Assembly: GCA_937901915.1 (NCBI GenBank)
Contig: CALGUD010000150.1
Coordinates: 1-64,000 of the forward strand
Direction of reading: 5' to 3'
From: an uncultured Flavobacteriaceae bacterium
GTDB lineage: Bacteria > Bacteroidota > Bacteroidia > Flavobacteriales > Flavobacteriaceae
Length of the DNA: 64,000 bases
The translations under genes were made by a program, and so were the position numbers. The notes under the pieces are model-generated. The model did no database searches, was not told where the DNA came from, and saw only the letters and a list, made by a program, of their open reading frames with translations. Below are positions 27,083-35,316 of the stretch, one piece after another (position 1 is the first letter of the stretch; each line of letters starts with the position of its first letter).

Positions 27083-27279
27083 CGTTGTTATTTTTTAATT
27101 ATTAAAAGTTTTTATCAAAAATCCTGGTTCAGGAGTATGATATATTTTCTGAAGCAAATGTATTGCCCCAATACAAATTACACATCACCATAAATGAGTA
27201 TTTTGCACAAGAGCTTTTTCTGTTGTAAACAATAAAATATTGTACGGATAAACATATTTTTTCCTTAAACCAGTATCCT

Positions 27280-27287
27280 TACATTTG
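27280..27287 (+). promoter_or_regulatory. Candidate -7 box (TACATTTG) for tilS, almost on the start codon
   Basis: Exact TAnnTTTG match ending 4 bases before the tilS ATG at 27292. If used, the transcript would begin at or beside the start codon, giving a leaderless mRNA. Confidence 0.4.
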
Positions 27288-27291
27288 CAAT

Positions 27292-28599
27292 ATGCTTACA
27301 GAGTTCAAAAAATATATTATACAGGACTTTCCTTTTCTGCTTAATTCAAAACTACTCATTGCAGTCAGTGGGGGGGTAGATAGCATTGTTCTGGCCCATC
27401 TTTGTTATAAGTCCGGGTTTTATATTGCATTAGCGCATTGCAATTTTAATTTACGGGGAGAAGAAAGTGATGCCGATGAAAAATTTGTAGCGGATTTTGC
27501 TAACAGGTTAGGCGTTGAGGTTTTTATTGAAAGTTTTGATACCCGGGAATACGTAAAAGAGAATAAAGTTTCAACTCAAATAGCGGCGAGGGAACTCCGA
27601 TATGAATGGTTTATTGATTTAAGTAATGCTTTAAAATTTGATTATATTTTAACAGCCCACCAGGCAGATGATAACCTGGAAACATTTTTAATTAATTTGT
27701 CCCGCGGTACAGGGTTGGATGGTTTAATAGGAATCCCATCAATAAATAACAACATCATAAGGCCTTTACTTCCTTTTTCCAGAGAAGATGTACTCGGGTA
27801 TGCAAAAGAAAATGAGCTGGAATGGCGGGAGGACAGCACTAATCAGGAAACAAAGTACCTGCGGAATAAGTTAAGGCATGAAGTAGTTCCGATGCTAAAG
27901 GAGATCAATCCGGCTTTCCTTTCTAATTTTCAAAATACGGTCAATTATTTAAAAGGTACTTCTGAAATTTTAAAAAATCACATCGCTGAAATTAGGTCAA
28001 AGCTATTCTTAATTAAAGATGGTACGATTAAAATTCCGGTGAATGAACTTTTAAAATTAAAGCCTAAAAAGGCTTATTTATATGCCATTTTTAAAGAGTA
28101 TGGTTTTACCGAATGGAATGATGTGGAATCATTATTAGAAGCCGGAAGCGGAAAACAAATATTTTCGTCTGACTACAGAATGATAAAAGACCGGGATTAT
28201 ATATATATTGACTCACTTTTACCAATCACTGAAGATATAGAATATGAAATTCCAGAAGAAGAACAACACATTTTAACCCCCGTTGCACTAAGTTTTTCAA
28301 AAGTTAATCAGTTAAAGGCAGAACATGAGAAAACAATTTATGCAGATAAAAAAAAGTTAAAGTTTCCTTTAATTGTAAGGAAAAGAAAAGAAGGTGACTA
28401 TTTTTATCCGTTCGGTATGGAAGGAAAAAAAAAGTTGAGCAAGTTCTTTAAAGACGAAAAATATTCAATTTTAGATAAGGAAAACCAATGGTTACTCTGT
28501 TCAGACAATGAAATTGTATGGGTTATTGGAAAACGGGCAGACAACCGCTTTAAAGTAACCCCATCAACAACCGAAATAATTAAAATTAAGCTACATTAA
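27292..28599 (+). CDS. tilS: tRNA(Ile)-lysidine synthase
   Basis: The 435-residue N-type ATP pyrophosphatase converts the wobble C of the CAU anticodon of tRNA-Ile to lysidine. The PP-loop AVSGGVDS is at residues 24-31, HCNFNLRGEESD near 47, HQADDNLETFLINL near 122, and a C-terminal TilS domain (RKRKEGDYFYPFGM near 363, KKLSKFFKD) is present. The start is fixed by the short N-terminal helix before the PP-loop. Its stop overlaps the next start by one base (TAATG), coupling it to the DsbD-like gene. Confidence 0.95.
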   Translation: MLTEFKKYIIQDFPFLLNSKLLIAVSGGVDSIVLAHLCYKSGFYIALAHCNFNLRGEESDADEKFVADFANRLGVEVFIESFDTREYVKENKVSTQIAARELRYEWFIDLSNALKFDYILTAHQADDNLETFLINLSRGTGLDGLIGIPSINNNIIRPLLPFSREDVLGYAKENELEWREDSTNQETKYLRNKLRHEVVPMLKEINPAFLSNFQNTVNYLKGTSEILKNHIAEIRSKLFLIKDGTIKIPVNELLKLKPKKAYLYAIFKEYGFTEWNDVESLLEAGSGKQIFSSDYRMIKDRDYIYIDSLLPITEDIEYEIPEEEQHILTPVALSFSKVNQLKAEHEKTIYADKKKLKFPLIVRKRKEGDYFYPFGMEGKKKLSKFFKDEKYSILDKENQWLLCSDNEIVWVIGKRADNRFKVTPSTTEIIKIKLH

Positions 28600-30551
28600 T
28601 GAAACAATTATTTTTACTTTTTACGTTTTTCGGATTTTTATTTTTGAGTGCCCAGGATTTTAAAGAACCGGTTACTTGGAGTTATTCGGTAAACAAAATA
28701 AATGATGTTGAGTACGATCTTATTTTTAATGCGGATATAGATAAAGACTGGCATGTATACTCCCAGTTTACACCCGATGGCGGAGCCCTTCCAACGGAAA
28801 TAACATTTATAAAGACTGGCGACGACTTTGAATTGGTAGGTAATGCAAAAGAGAGTGTTACCTATACAGAATACAGCGAAATTTTTGAAGTTGATGAGGT
28901 GTTTTTTAAAGATTCTGCCACAATAACCCAACGGATAAAACTTCTTAAAAATGATATCAATGCAATTCAGGGAAATATTTTTTACCAGGCATGTATAGAT
29001 AAATGTATAAGCCGGGATGAGGATTTTGTTTTTTCCCTGGATGGTAGTGCAGTAGATGTCGTACAGAAAGAGGTTGATGAAAAAAGCTTTGAAATCACTC
29101 AAAACCTTACATTACCTTTTACAAATGCAGAAGAAATTGTGGATGCCGCAAAAGAAGATGAAAAAGGTAAAGGCCTCACCGGCATTTTTATCCTTGGTTT
29201 TTTAGGGGGATTAATTGCTTTGTTAACTCCTTGTGTGTTTCCTATGATCCCCTTAACAGTATCGTTTTTTACAAAACGGGCAAAGGATCGTAAAAAGGGA
29301 ATAAAGAATTCAATTTTATACGGACTATTTATAATAGGAATTTATCTGGCACTTAGTATTCCATTCCATTTTATAGACACTTTAGATCCGGAAATTCTCA
29401 ATACCATTTCGACTAACGTATGGTTAAATATCTTATTTTTCGTCATTTTTGTATTCTTCGCATTTTCATTTTTCGGATATTATGAATTAACCTTGCCCAA
29501 TTCATGGGCTAATAAAATGGATTCAGCTTCCAATATTGGTGGTGTTATGGGGATTTTCTTTATGGCACTTACACTTGCTATCGTATCATTCTCATGTACT
29601 GGCCCAATTTTAGGGTCTTTACTGGCAGGATCATTGTCTGCTGACGGTGGAGCCGGCCAGTTAACAGCAGGTATGACAGGATTTGGGGCTGCTCTCGCAT
29701 TACCATTTGCTTTATTTGCATTATTTCCAAACTGGTTAAATTCATTGCCAAAATCAGGTGGGTGGATGACAACCACAAAAGTGGTTCTAGGCTTTTTAGA
29801 ACTGGCTTTGGCTTTTAAATTTTTAAGCAATGCAGATTTGGTTGTTCACGGGGGACTTCTAAAAAGGGAAGTATTTATAGGAATATGGGTAGTTGTTTTT
29901 GCACTGCTTACCTTATATTTATTTGGTATCATCAGGTTTCCTCATGACGGCCCTAAAGCCAAACTTCCTAAAATAAGGTTGGGTACAGGTATTGTGAGTG
30001 CTGTATTTACAATATACCTCACTTTAGGGTTATTTGGCTATAATCATTTAAAATTGCTCAGTGGCTTCCCACCACCTGCATTTTATAGCATATTTGAGCA
30101 GAAAAGCGATTGTCCGCTGGGACTCAACTGTTTTAAAGATTTTGATGAAGGTTTTGCCTATGCCAAAGCGAATAACAAACCGATTTTACTCGATTTTACC
30201 GGTTGGGCCTGTGTAAACTGCCGGAAAATGGAAGAAAACGTATGGAGTGAGAACAGGATATATAACCTGTTAAATGAGAATTATGTATTGATTTCCTTAT
30301 ATGTTGACGACAGGAAAGAATTACCCGAACAAGATCAGTTTAATTATCAATTTGAAAGCGGAAGGGTAAAAACCATTAAAACTATAGGCGATAAATGGGC
30401 TACATTTCAATCCCTTAATTTTAAAACTGCCTCCCAACCGTATTATGTTCTCATGTCCCCTGATTTTGAAATATTAAACTCACCCATACAATATACCGAT
30501 GCTGATACATACTATGACTGGCTCCTGGAAGGGTTGGAGAATGCTAATTAA
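28599..30551 (+). CDS. DsbD-family thiol:disulfide interchange protein
   Basis: The 650-residue protein has a signal peptide, an N-terminal DsbD-alpha-like immunoglobulin domain (to ~170, containing a Cys-x-x-x-Cys), an eight-helix CcdA-type membrane domain (~185-480) and a C-terminal thioredoxin domain. The membrane domain has LTPCVFPMIPLT and FSCTGPILGS, each with one redox cysteine; the thioredoxin domain has CVNC in TGWACVNCRKMEENVW. It should carry electrons from cytoplasmic thioredoxin to periplasmic proteins. The coupling to tilS is positional rather than functional. No good terminator follows; the next 500 bases are repeat-rich. Confidence 0.92.
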   Translation: MKQLFLLFTFFGFLFLSAQDFKEPVTWSYSVNKINDVEYDLIFNADIDKDWHVYSQFTPDGGALPTEITFIKTGDDFELVGNAKESVTYTEYSEIFEVDEVFFKDSATITQRIKLLKNDINAIQGNIFYQACIDKCISRDEDFVFSLDGSAVDVVQKEVDEKSFEITQNLTLPFTNAEEIVDAAKEDEKGKGLTGIFILGFLGGLIALLTPCVFPMIPLTVSFFTKRAKDRKKGIKNSILYGLFIIGIYLALSIPFHFIDTLDPEILNTISTNVWLNILFFVIFVFFAFSFFGYYELTLPNSWANKMDSASNIGGVMGIFFMALTLAIVSFSCTGPILGSLLAGSLSADGGAGQLTAGMTGFGAALALPFALFALFPNWLNSLPKSGGWMTTTKVVLGFLELALAFKFLSNADLVVHGGLLKREVFIGIWVVVFALLTLYLFGIIRFPHDGPKAKLPKIRLGTGIVSAVFTIYLTLGLFGYNHLKLLSGFPPPAFYSIFEQKSDCPLGLNCFKDFDEGFAYAKANNKPILLDFTGWACVNCRKMEENVWSENRIYNLLNENYVLISLYVDDRKELPEQDQFNYQFESGRVKTIKTIGDKWATFQSLNFKTASQPYYVLMSPDFEILNSPIQYTDADTYYDWLLEGLENAN

Positions 30552-31063
30552 GAATTTTGAATGCAGAATGAAGAATTATGTTGGATGATAGATGTCCGGT
30601 GTCGGATGCTGATTTAAAATTGAATATTTAAGATTGAAAATTCCAAAACCCAACCACAAAGCTTAATCAATTAAATATTGGAAAACATTCGTGAACCCGC
30701 CTACCGGCCGGCAGATTAGTGGCAAGAAAAAAACCATTATCAACAACCCGATTACACGATTACACTCCCGAAAATTCGGGACAACAATTAAACAAAACTT
30801 CAAGGACCAAATTCCAAATTCGATACACCATTCAACCTAATCGACAACTCATAAACATCCGTGAATCCGTGGCAATTAAATTCAATTAATACATCCACGA
30901 AACAATCCTCCCCCATAGGGGAGCTTGCCTGCCGATAAAGGCAGGATAGATGGGGCTTATATCCAATTAACTATTAACAATTAACAGTTCACACAAAAAG
31001 CCCATTTCCTTTTCTTCCTTTTTTATTCTATTTTTATCATGCTAATTCGAAAAATAAAACAGA
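30552..31063. repeat. Repeat-rich intergenic region (dispersed flavobacterial repeats)
   Basis: This 512-base gap contains no credible gene. 30553-30645 is an inverted, diverged copy of DNA at 44590-44680 (motifs AATGCAGAATGAAGAATTAT, GTTGGATGA, GTCGGATGCTGATTTAAAA). It also holds two copies of a CATCCGTGAATCCGTGGCAA-like sequence, one (30690-30724) interrupted by a GC-rich block CCCGCCTACCGGCCGGCAG. Hairpins are TCCCGAA/TTCGGGA at 30766-30781 and CCTGCC/GGCAGG near 30930-30947. Confidence 0.65.
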
Positions 31064-32890
31064 ATGAAATCATTTTTTCCCGCTACTGTGTTTTCAGTAG
31101 TAACACTTTTAATGTTTAGTTGTAAACAAGAATCAACAACAACCCAATCTTCCGAAATTGATACCACTGCTGAATCAGAAAAAGCCAAGGAATATTTTGA
31201 CGCATATTTTGAAGATGTACTTAAAGATTCACCCGAATATCAGACATATCTCGGAATAAAAAAAGATTATGGTAAATGGGATGACTTGTCTCCCGATGCG
31301 TATGATAAAGATCTGAAACGAAACGAGAAATATCTTCGGTTAATTAAAGACTCTGTAAACATAGATGCATTGGATGAATCTACGGCTTTAAGCTATAAGC
31401 TCTTTAAACAAATGCTGGAAGAAGAGATCGAGGATTATAAATTCCGTTTTCATAATTACCCGGTAAATCAAATGTTTGGAGCTCAATCCAGTAAACCTGC
31501 TTTTTTAATCAATATGCACAGAATAGATAGTATTTCAGATGCAGAAGCATATATTTCGAGGTTGAATGGCTTTGAAGAAATGTTCTCCCAACTTACAGTG
31601 AGTTTAAAAGTGAGGGAAGAAAAAGGTATTATGCCACCAAAGTTTGTTTTTGATAAAGTAATTGAAGATTCAAAAAACATATTATCGGGCGAGCCTTTTG
31701 ACGAAACGGGAGAAGCCAGTGCTTTGTTAGCCGACTTCAAATCCAAAGTTGATAAAATGGAAATATCTGATGAGGATAAAAAGAGCCTTGTTAATAAAGC
31801 GAAGGAAGCCTTCTTGTCCTCTCTTAAACCGGCTTATACAAGTTTAATAGCTTTCGCAGAAGAGCAGAAACAAAGAGCAACTACAGATGATGGTGCCTGG
31901 AAATTTCCTGATGGACAAGCATTTTACAATAACGCATTAAAACGTACCACTACAACTGATCTTTCGGCCGAAGAAATTCATCAGATTGGCCTTAGTGAAG
32001 TTGAGCGTATTCATAATGAGATGAATACTATTAAAGAAACTACCGGTTTTGAAGGTACTCTGCAAGAGTTTTTTGAATTTATGAAAAAGGACAAGCAGTT
32101 TTATTATCCGGATACTGAAGAAGGGAAAGAAGAGTACCTTGCCGAGGCTGTTCATCTTATTGACAGTATGAAAACACGCCTGGATGAACTTTTTATAAAA
32201 AAACCAAAAGCAGATATTATGGTGAAAGCAGTAGAACCCTTCCGAGAAAAATCTGCAGGAAAAGCTTTTTATCAGCGTCCGGCACCCGATGGTTCAAGGC
32301 CCGGAATATATTATGCCAATTTATATGATATGGAAGGAATGCCTACCTATCAAATGGAGGCTCTGGCTTATCACGAAGGAATCCCCGGCCACCATATGCA
32401 ATTGGCAATTCAACAGGAATTGGAAGATCTGCCAAAATTCAGAAAGTATGGAGGCTATACCGCTTATACTGAGGGCTGGGGACTATATTCTGAATATATA
32501 CCTAAAGAAATGGGTTTTTACAGTGATCCGTATTCAGATTTTGGCCGACTAGCTATGGAATTATGGAGAGCTTGTCGCCTGGTAGTTGATACAGGAATCC
32601 ATGCCAAAAAATGGACACGTGAAGAAGGTATAGATTATTATGTGAAAAACACACCCAATGCAAAATCAGATGCTGTTAAAATGGTAGAACGCCATATTGT
32701 AATGCCATCACAAGCAACAGCTTATAAAATTGGGATGAACAAAATACTGGAACTTCGGGAAATGGCAAAGGAAAAACTGGGAGACAAGTTTGATGTAAGA
32801 GAGTACCATGAAGTTGTATTAAGTAACGGCGCTGTGCCGCTAAACATCCTGGAAGAAATGGTGAATCAATGGATAGAAAATAAATCTTAA
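31064..32890 (+). CDS. DUF885 family lipoprotein, putative zinc metallopeptidase
   Basis: The 608-residue protein has a lipobox (LMFSC, Cys20) and a DUF885 body. The motif HEGIPGHH at residues 437-443 is a gluzincin-like H-E-x-x-G/H-H zinc site, and a Glu in YTEGWGLYSEY about 28 residues later is a likely third ligand. Proteins of this group are conserved but few have been characterised; peptidase activity is inferred from the motif and fold. It is a single gene with no identified partner. Length is typical (560-620 residues). Confidence 0.85.
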   Translation: MKSFFPATVFSVVTLLMFSCKQESTTTQSSEIDTTAESEKAKEYFDAYFEDVLKDSPEYQTYLGIKKDYGKWDDLSPDAYDKDLKRNEKYLRLIKDSVNIDALDESTALSYKLFKQMLEEEIEDYKFRFHNYPVNQMFGAQSSKPAFLINMHRIDSISDAEAYISRLNGFEEMFSQLTVSLKVREEKGIMPPKFVFDKVIEDSKNILSGEPFDETGEASALLADFKSKVDKMEISDEDKKSLVNKAKEAFLSSLKPAYTSLIAFAEEQKQRATTDDGAWKFPDGQAFYNNALKRTTTTDLSAEEIHQIGLSEVERIHNEMNTIKETTGFEGTLQEFFEFMKKDKQFYYPDTEEGKEEYLAEAVHLIDSMKTRLDELFIKKPKADIMVKAVEPFREKSAGKAFYQRPAPDGSRPGIYYANLYDMEGMPTYQMEALAYHEGIPGHHMQLAIQQELEDLPKFRKYGGYTAYTEGWGLYSEYIPKEMGFYSDPYSDFGRLAMELWRACRLVVDTGIHAKKWTREEGIDYYVKNTPNAKSDAVKMVERHIVMPSQATAYKIGMNKILELREMAKEKLGDKFDVREYHEVVLSNGAVPLNILEEMVNQWIENKS

Positions 32891-33306
32891 AATTTTTCAA
32901 GGAAGGAAATAACCAAGTTCAAGAAACTAAAGTTTACCGTCATTTCAGATTAATTCTAAATGCAATTTATAAAGTTTTCATCTTCCCCCTCTAACTCCCC
33001 CATAGGGGGAGTACCCATCATTAATCTTACCATGACAGGATGGAGATGAAGTAATCTGCCGTTTTTTCATTGTCACCTGAGCGCACGAAGGGTGGGCGAG
33101 CTAAAGAAAGGAAAATAAAAGCCATAAAGTAAGTTTTAAATAAAATCTGCTATAATCATTCCTTATCTTAAATAGACCAGAGGTTGTCCAAAAACTATTG
33201 TCAACCTCTTTTTTTGTGTTTTTTTTAAAAGTAATCGTTTGCGTACAATCAATAATTTATGATTTTTGGTTAAATAATTTATCTTCGCAACACCAACTAA
33301 TAAATT
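32891..33306. repeat. Intergenic region with REP-like repeats upstream of the SSS transporter gene
   Basis: This 416-base gap holds a CCCCCATAGGGGG palindrome near 32998-33010. A degenerate REP-like element TGTCACCTGAGCGCACGAAG lies at 33071-33090 (continuing GGTGGGCG to 33098), followed by a terminator hairpin at 33179-33217. No credible gene was seen. Confidence 0.6.
33179..33217 (+). terminator. Intrinsic terminator (AGAGGTTG...CAACCTCT + T tract)
   Basis: An 8-bp stem (33179-33186 with 33202-33209) around a 15-base loop is followed by seven or more T residues. It lies about 290 bases after the DUF885 stop and 90 bases before the transporter start. Its sequence resembles the outer arms of the composite repeat at 34988-35157. 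Confidence 0.75.
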
Positions 33307-34959
33307 ATGACTACTACATTCGAATTCTGGGACTATTTTGTATTTATAACATACGCAGTTTTAATTTTATCTGTAGGGCTATGGGTCTCAAGGGATAAAA
33401 AAGGGCACACTAAAAATGCAGAGGATTATTTTCTAGCAGGGAAGTCCTTACCGTGGTGGGCAATAGGCGCTTCATTGATCGCAGCAAATATCTCGGCAGA
33501 ACAATTTATTGGCATGTCTGGTTCCGGGTTTAAAATCGGGCTGGCGATTGCTTCCTATGAATGGATGGCTGCTATAACACTCATCATTGTCGGGAAATAT
33601 TTTCTCCCCATTTTTATTGAAAAAAACCTGTACACCATCCCGGAATTCATAGAAAAAAGATATTCTACCAACCTGAAAACCATTTTAGCGGTTTTCTGGA
33701 TAGCGCTTTACATATTTGTGAACCTGACGTCTGTACTCTATTTGGGTGCACTCGCCTTAGAAACCATCATGGGTTTTCCTTTAATATATGGGGTCCTCAG
33801 TTTAGCTGCATTTGCAGCCGCTTACTCACTTTACGGCGGACTCTCAGCCGTGGCCTGGACAGATGTTATACAGGTTATTTTCTTGGTTTTAGGGGGATTC
33901 ATAACCACCTACCTGGCTTTAAATGCGGTATCAGGGGGTGAAGGTATTTTAGCCGGATTCGGGGCCATATATGAGGCAGCTCCGGATAAATTTGCCATGA
34001 TCCTGGAAGAATCCAACCCGGATTACATCAACCTCCCCGGGATTGGGGTTTTAATAGGAGGTTTATGGGTTGCGAATTTATACTATTGGGGTTTTAATCA
34101 ATATATAATTCAAAGAACATTAGCTGCAAAATCGCTAAAAGAATCCCAAAAAGGTATTTTGCTGGCCGCTTTTTTAAAATTATTGATACCGTTAGTGGTT
34201 GTAATACCGGGAATTGCCGCTTATGTAATGGTAAACGACCCGGAAATTATGGCACGATTGGGTGTTTCTGCCGCAAACAATATTCCAACGGCTAGCGAGG
34301 CAGATAAAGCATACCCGTGGTTGCTTCAATTTTTACCCACAGGGCTTAAAGGTGTTGCTTTTGCAGCATTGGCAGCAGCTATTGTGTCTTCCCTGGCTTC
34401 CATGTTAAATTCTACATCCACTATTTTTACGATGGATATTTACAAACCGTATTTCAGTAAAGGGAAGAGTGAATTAAGAATGGTTCCTGTAGGACGTATG
34501 TCTGCTGCCGCAGCTTTAATTATAGCATGTATAATGGCGCCATTGCTGGGAGGGATTGACCAGGCATTTCAGTTTATACAGGAATATACAGGCGTAGTAA
34601 GCCCGGGTATCCTGGCTGTATTTTTATTAGGCTTGTTTTGGAAAAAAACGACCAATAAAGCAGCAATTTACGGTGCGCTGTCATCCATACCTATAGCCAT
34701 GTACTTTAAGGTAGGGCCAAAAGGTTGGTCTGATCATCCTATGTTTGTAGAATTGCCGTTTTTAACCCAGATGGGATACACGGCAATCATTACTGCCATC
34801 ATAATGATCGTGATAAGCCTTATGGAAAATAAAGGCCGGGAAGACGAAAAAGGAATCCCGATCTCCAGGAAGTTATTCGCCACCGGTCCGGTTTTTAATG
34901 CAGGTGCCTTCGCTGTGATGATTATTTTAGTTGTGTTGTATGCAGTGTTTTGGAAGTAG
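33307..34959 (+). CDS. Sodium/solute symporter (SSS family, SGLT-like)
   Basis: The 550-residue polytopic membrane protein has about 14 hydrophobic helices. SSS-family motifs include AEDYFLAGKSLPWWAIGASL near 35, AANISAEQFIGMSGSG near 57, YSLYGGLSAVAWTDVIQ near 176 (the SGLT sequence signature region) and a Na-site helix with ALAAAIVSSLASMLNSTSTI. It resembles flavobacterial sodium/sugar cotransporters related to Vibrio SGLT. The substrate is probably a sugar (galactose/glucose-like) or a similar polyol, but no sugar operon is adjacent. Flanked by terminators on both sides, so monocistronic. Confidence 0.88.
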   Translation: MTTTFEFWDYFVFITYAVLILSVGLWVSRDKKGHTKNAEDYFLAGKSLPWWAIGASLIAANISAEQFIGMSGSGFKIGLAIASYEWMAAITLIIVGKYFLPIFIEKNLYTIPEFIEKRYSTNLKTILAVFWIALYIFVNLTSVLYLGALALETIMGFPLIYGVLSLAAFAAAYSLYGGLSAVAWTDVIQVIFLVLGGFITTYLALNAVSGGEGILAGFGAIYEAAPDKFAMILEESNPDYINLPGIGVLIGGLWVANLYYWGFNQYIIQRTLAAKSLKESQKGILLAAFLKLLIPLVVVIPGIAAYVMVNDPEIMARLGVSAANNIPTASEADKAYPWLLQFLPTGLKGVAFAALAAAIVSSLASMLNSTSTIFTMDIYKPYFSKGKSELRMVPVGRMSAAAALIIACIMAPLLGGIDQAFQFIQEYTGVVSPGILAVFLLGLFWKKTTNKAAIYGALSSIPIAMYFKVGPKGWSDHPMFVELPFLTQMGYTAIITAIIMIVISLMENKGREDEKGIPISRKLFATGPVFNAGAFAVMIILVVLYAVFWK

Positions 34960-35316
34960 TTATGCTGATTATTAAATAATAAACTTTGAGAGGCTGTCTT
35001 AAAAAGGCACTAAGGCTGTCTTAAAAAGGCACTAAGATTGTCAGTTCGAGCGCAGTCGAGAACTACAGCAACCTGTTTTAATTAGGTTTCCCCCGAAGCG
35101 TCGGGGGCGCTCAATCTGACATGTAAACTTTATATTCGACTTTTTAGACAGCCTCTTTAATTTTTAAAGAAACACAAAAGGTTAAAATAGAAGAATAATA
35201 TTTCGCATGCTTTAGCTTAACTTCTTAATCAACGAATAAAATAATCACAAACATTATTTCTCTTTTGGAGCCTTATATTTTTGTTATATCTTTAGTCCGT
35301 GTAAAAAAAATAGTAC
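34960..35316. repeat. Composite inverted-repeat region downstream of the transporter
   Basis: This 357-base gap has an outer inverted repeat AGAGGCTGTCTTAAAAA (34989-35005) with TTTTTAGACAGCCTCTTT (35141-35157 and T run). Inside are two direct copies of a 24-base unit AGGCTGTCTTAAAAAGGCAC (34991-35037), a REP-like AGTTCGAGCGCAGTCGAGAA (35043-35062), and a perfect hairpin CCCCCGA/TCGGGGG (35090-35107). It probably acts as a terminator and is likely a mobile repeat. The final 150 bases hold a -7-like TATTTTTG at 35276-35283 before the next gene. Confidence 0.65.
35276..35283 (+). promoter_or_regulatory. Candidate -7 box (TATTTTTG) for the YifB/ComM-like gene
   Basis: Exact TAnnTTTG match 33 bases upstream of the ATG at 35317. 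A TTTG at 35264-35267 is too close to be its -33 partner. Confidence 0.35.

Noticed and set aside
28638..29102. Long minus-strand ORF opposite the DsbD-type gene
   Set aside because: Shadow of the coding strand; the plus-strand gene has full domain content and the minus-strand frame shows no recognisable motif.
33198..33398. Short plus-strand ORF overlapping the SSS transporter start
   Set aside because: It begins inside the terminator T tract and is out of frame with the transporter, which has the clear domain content.
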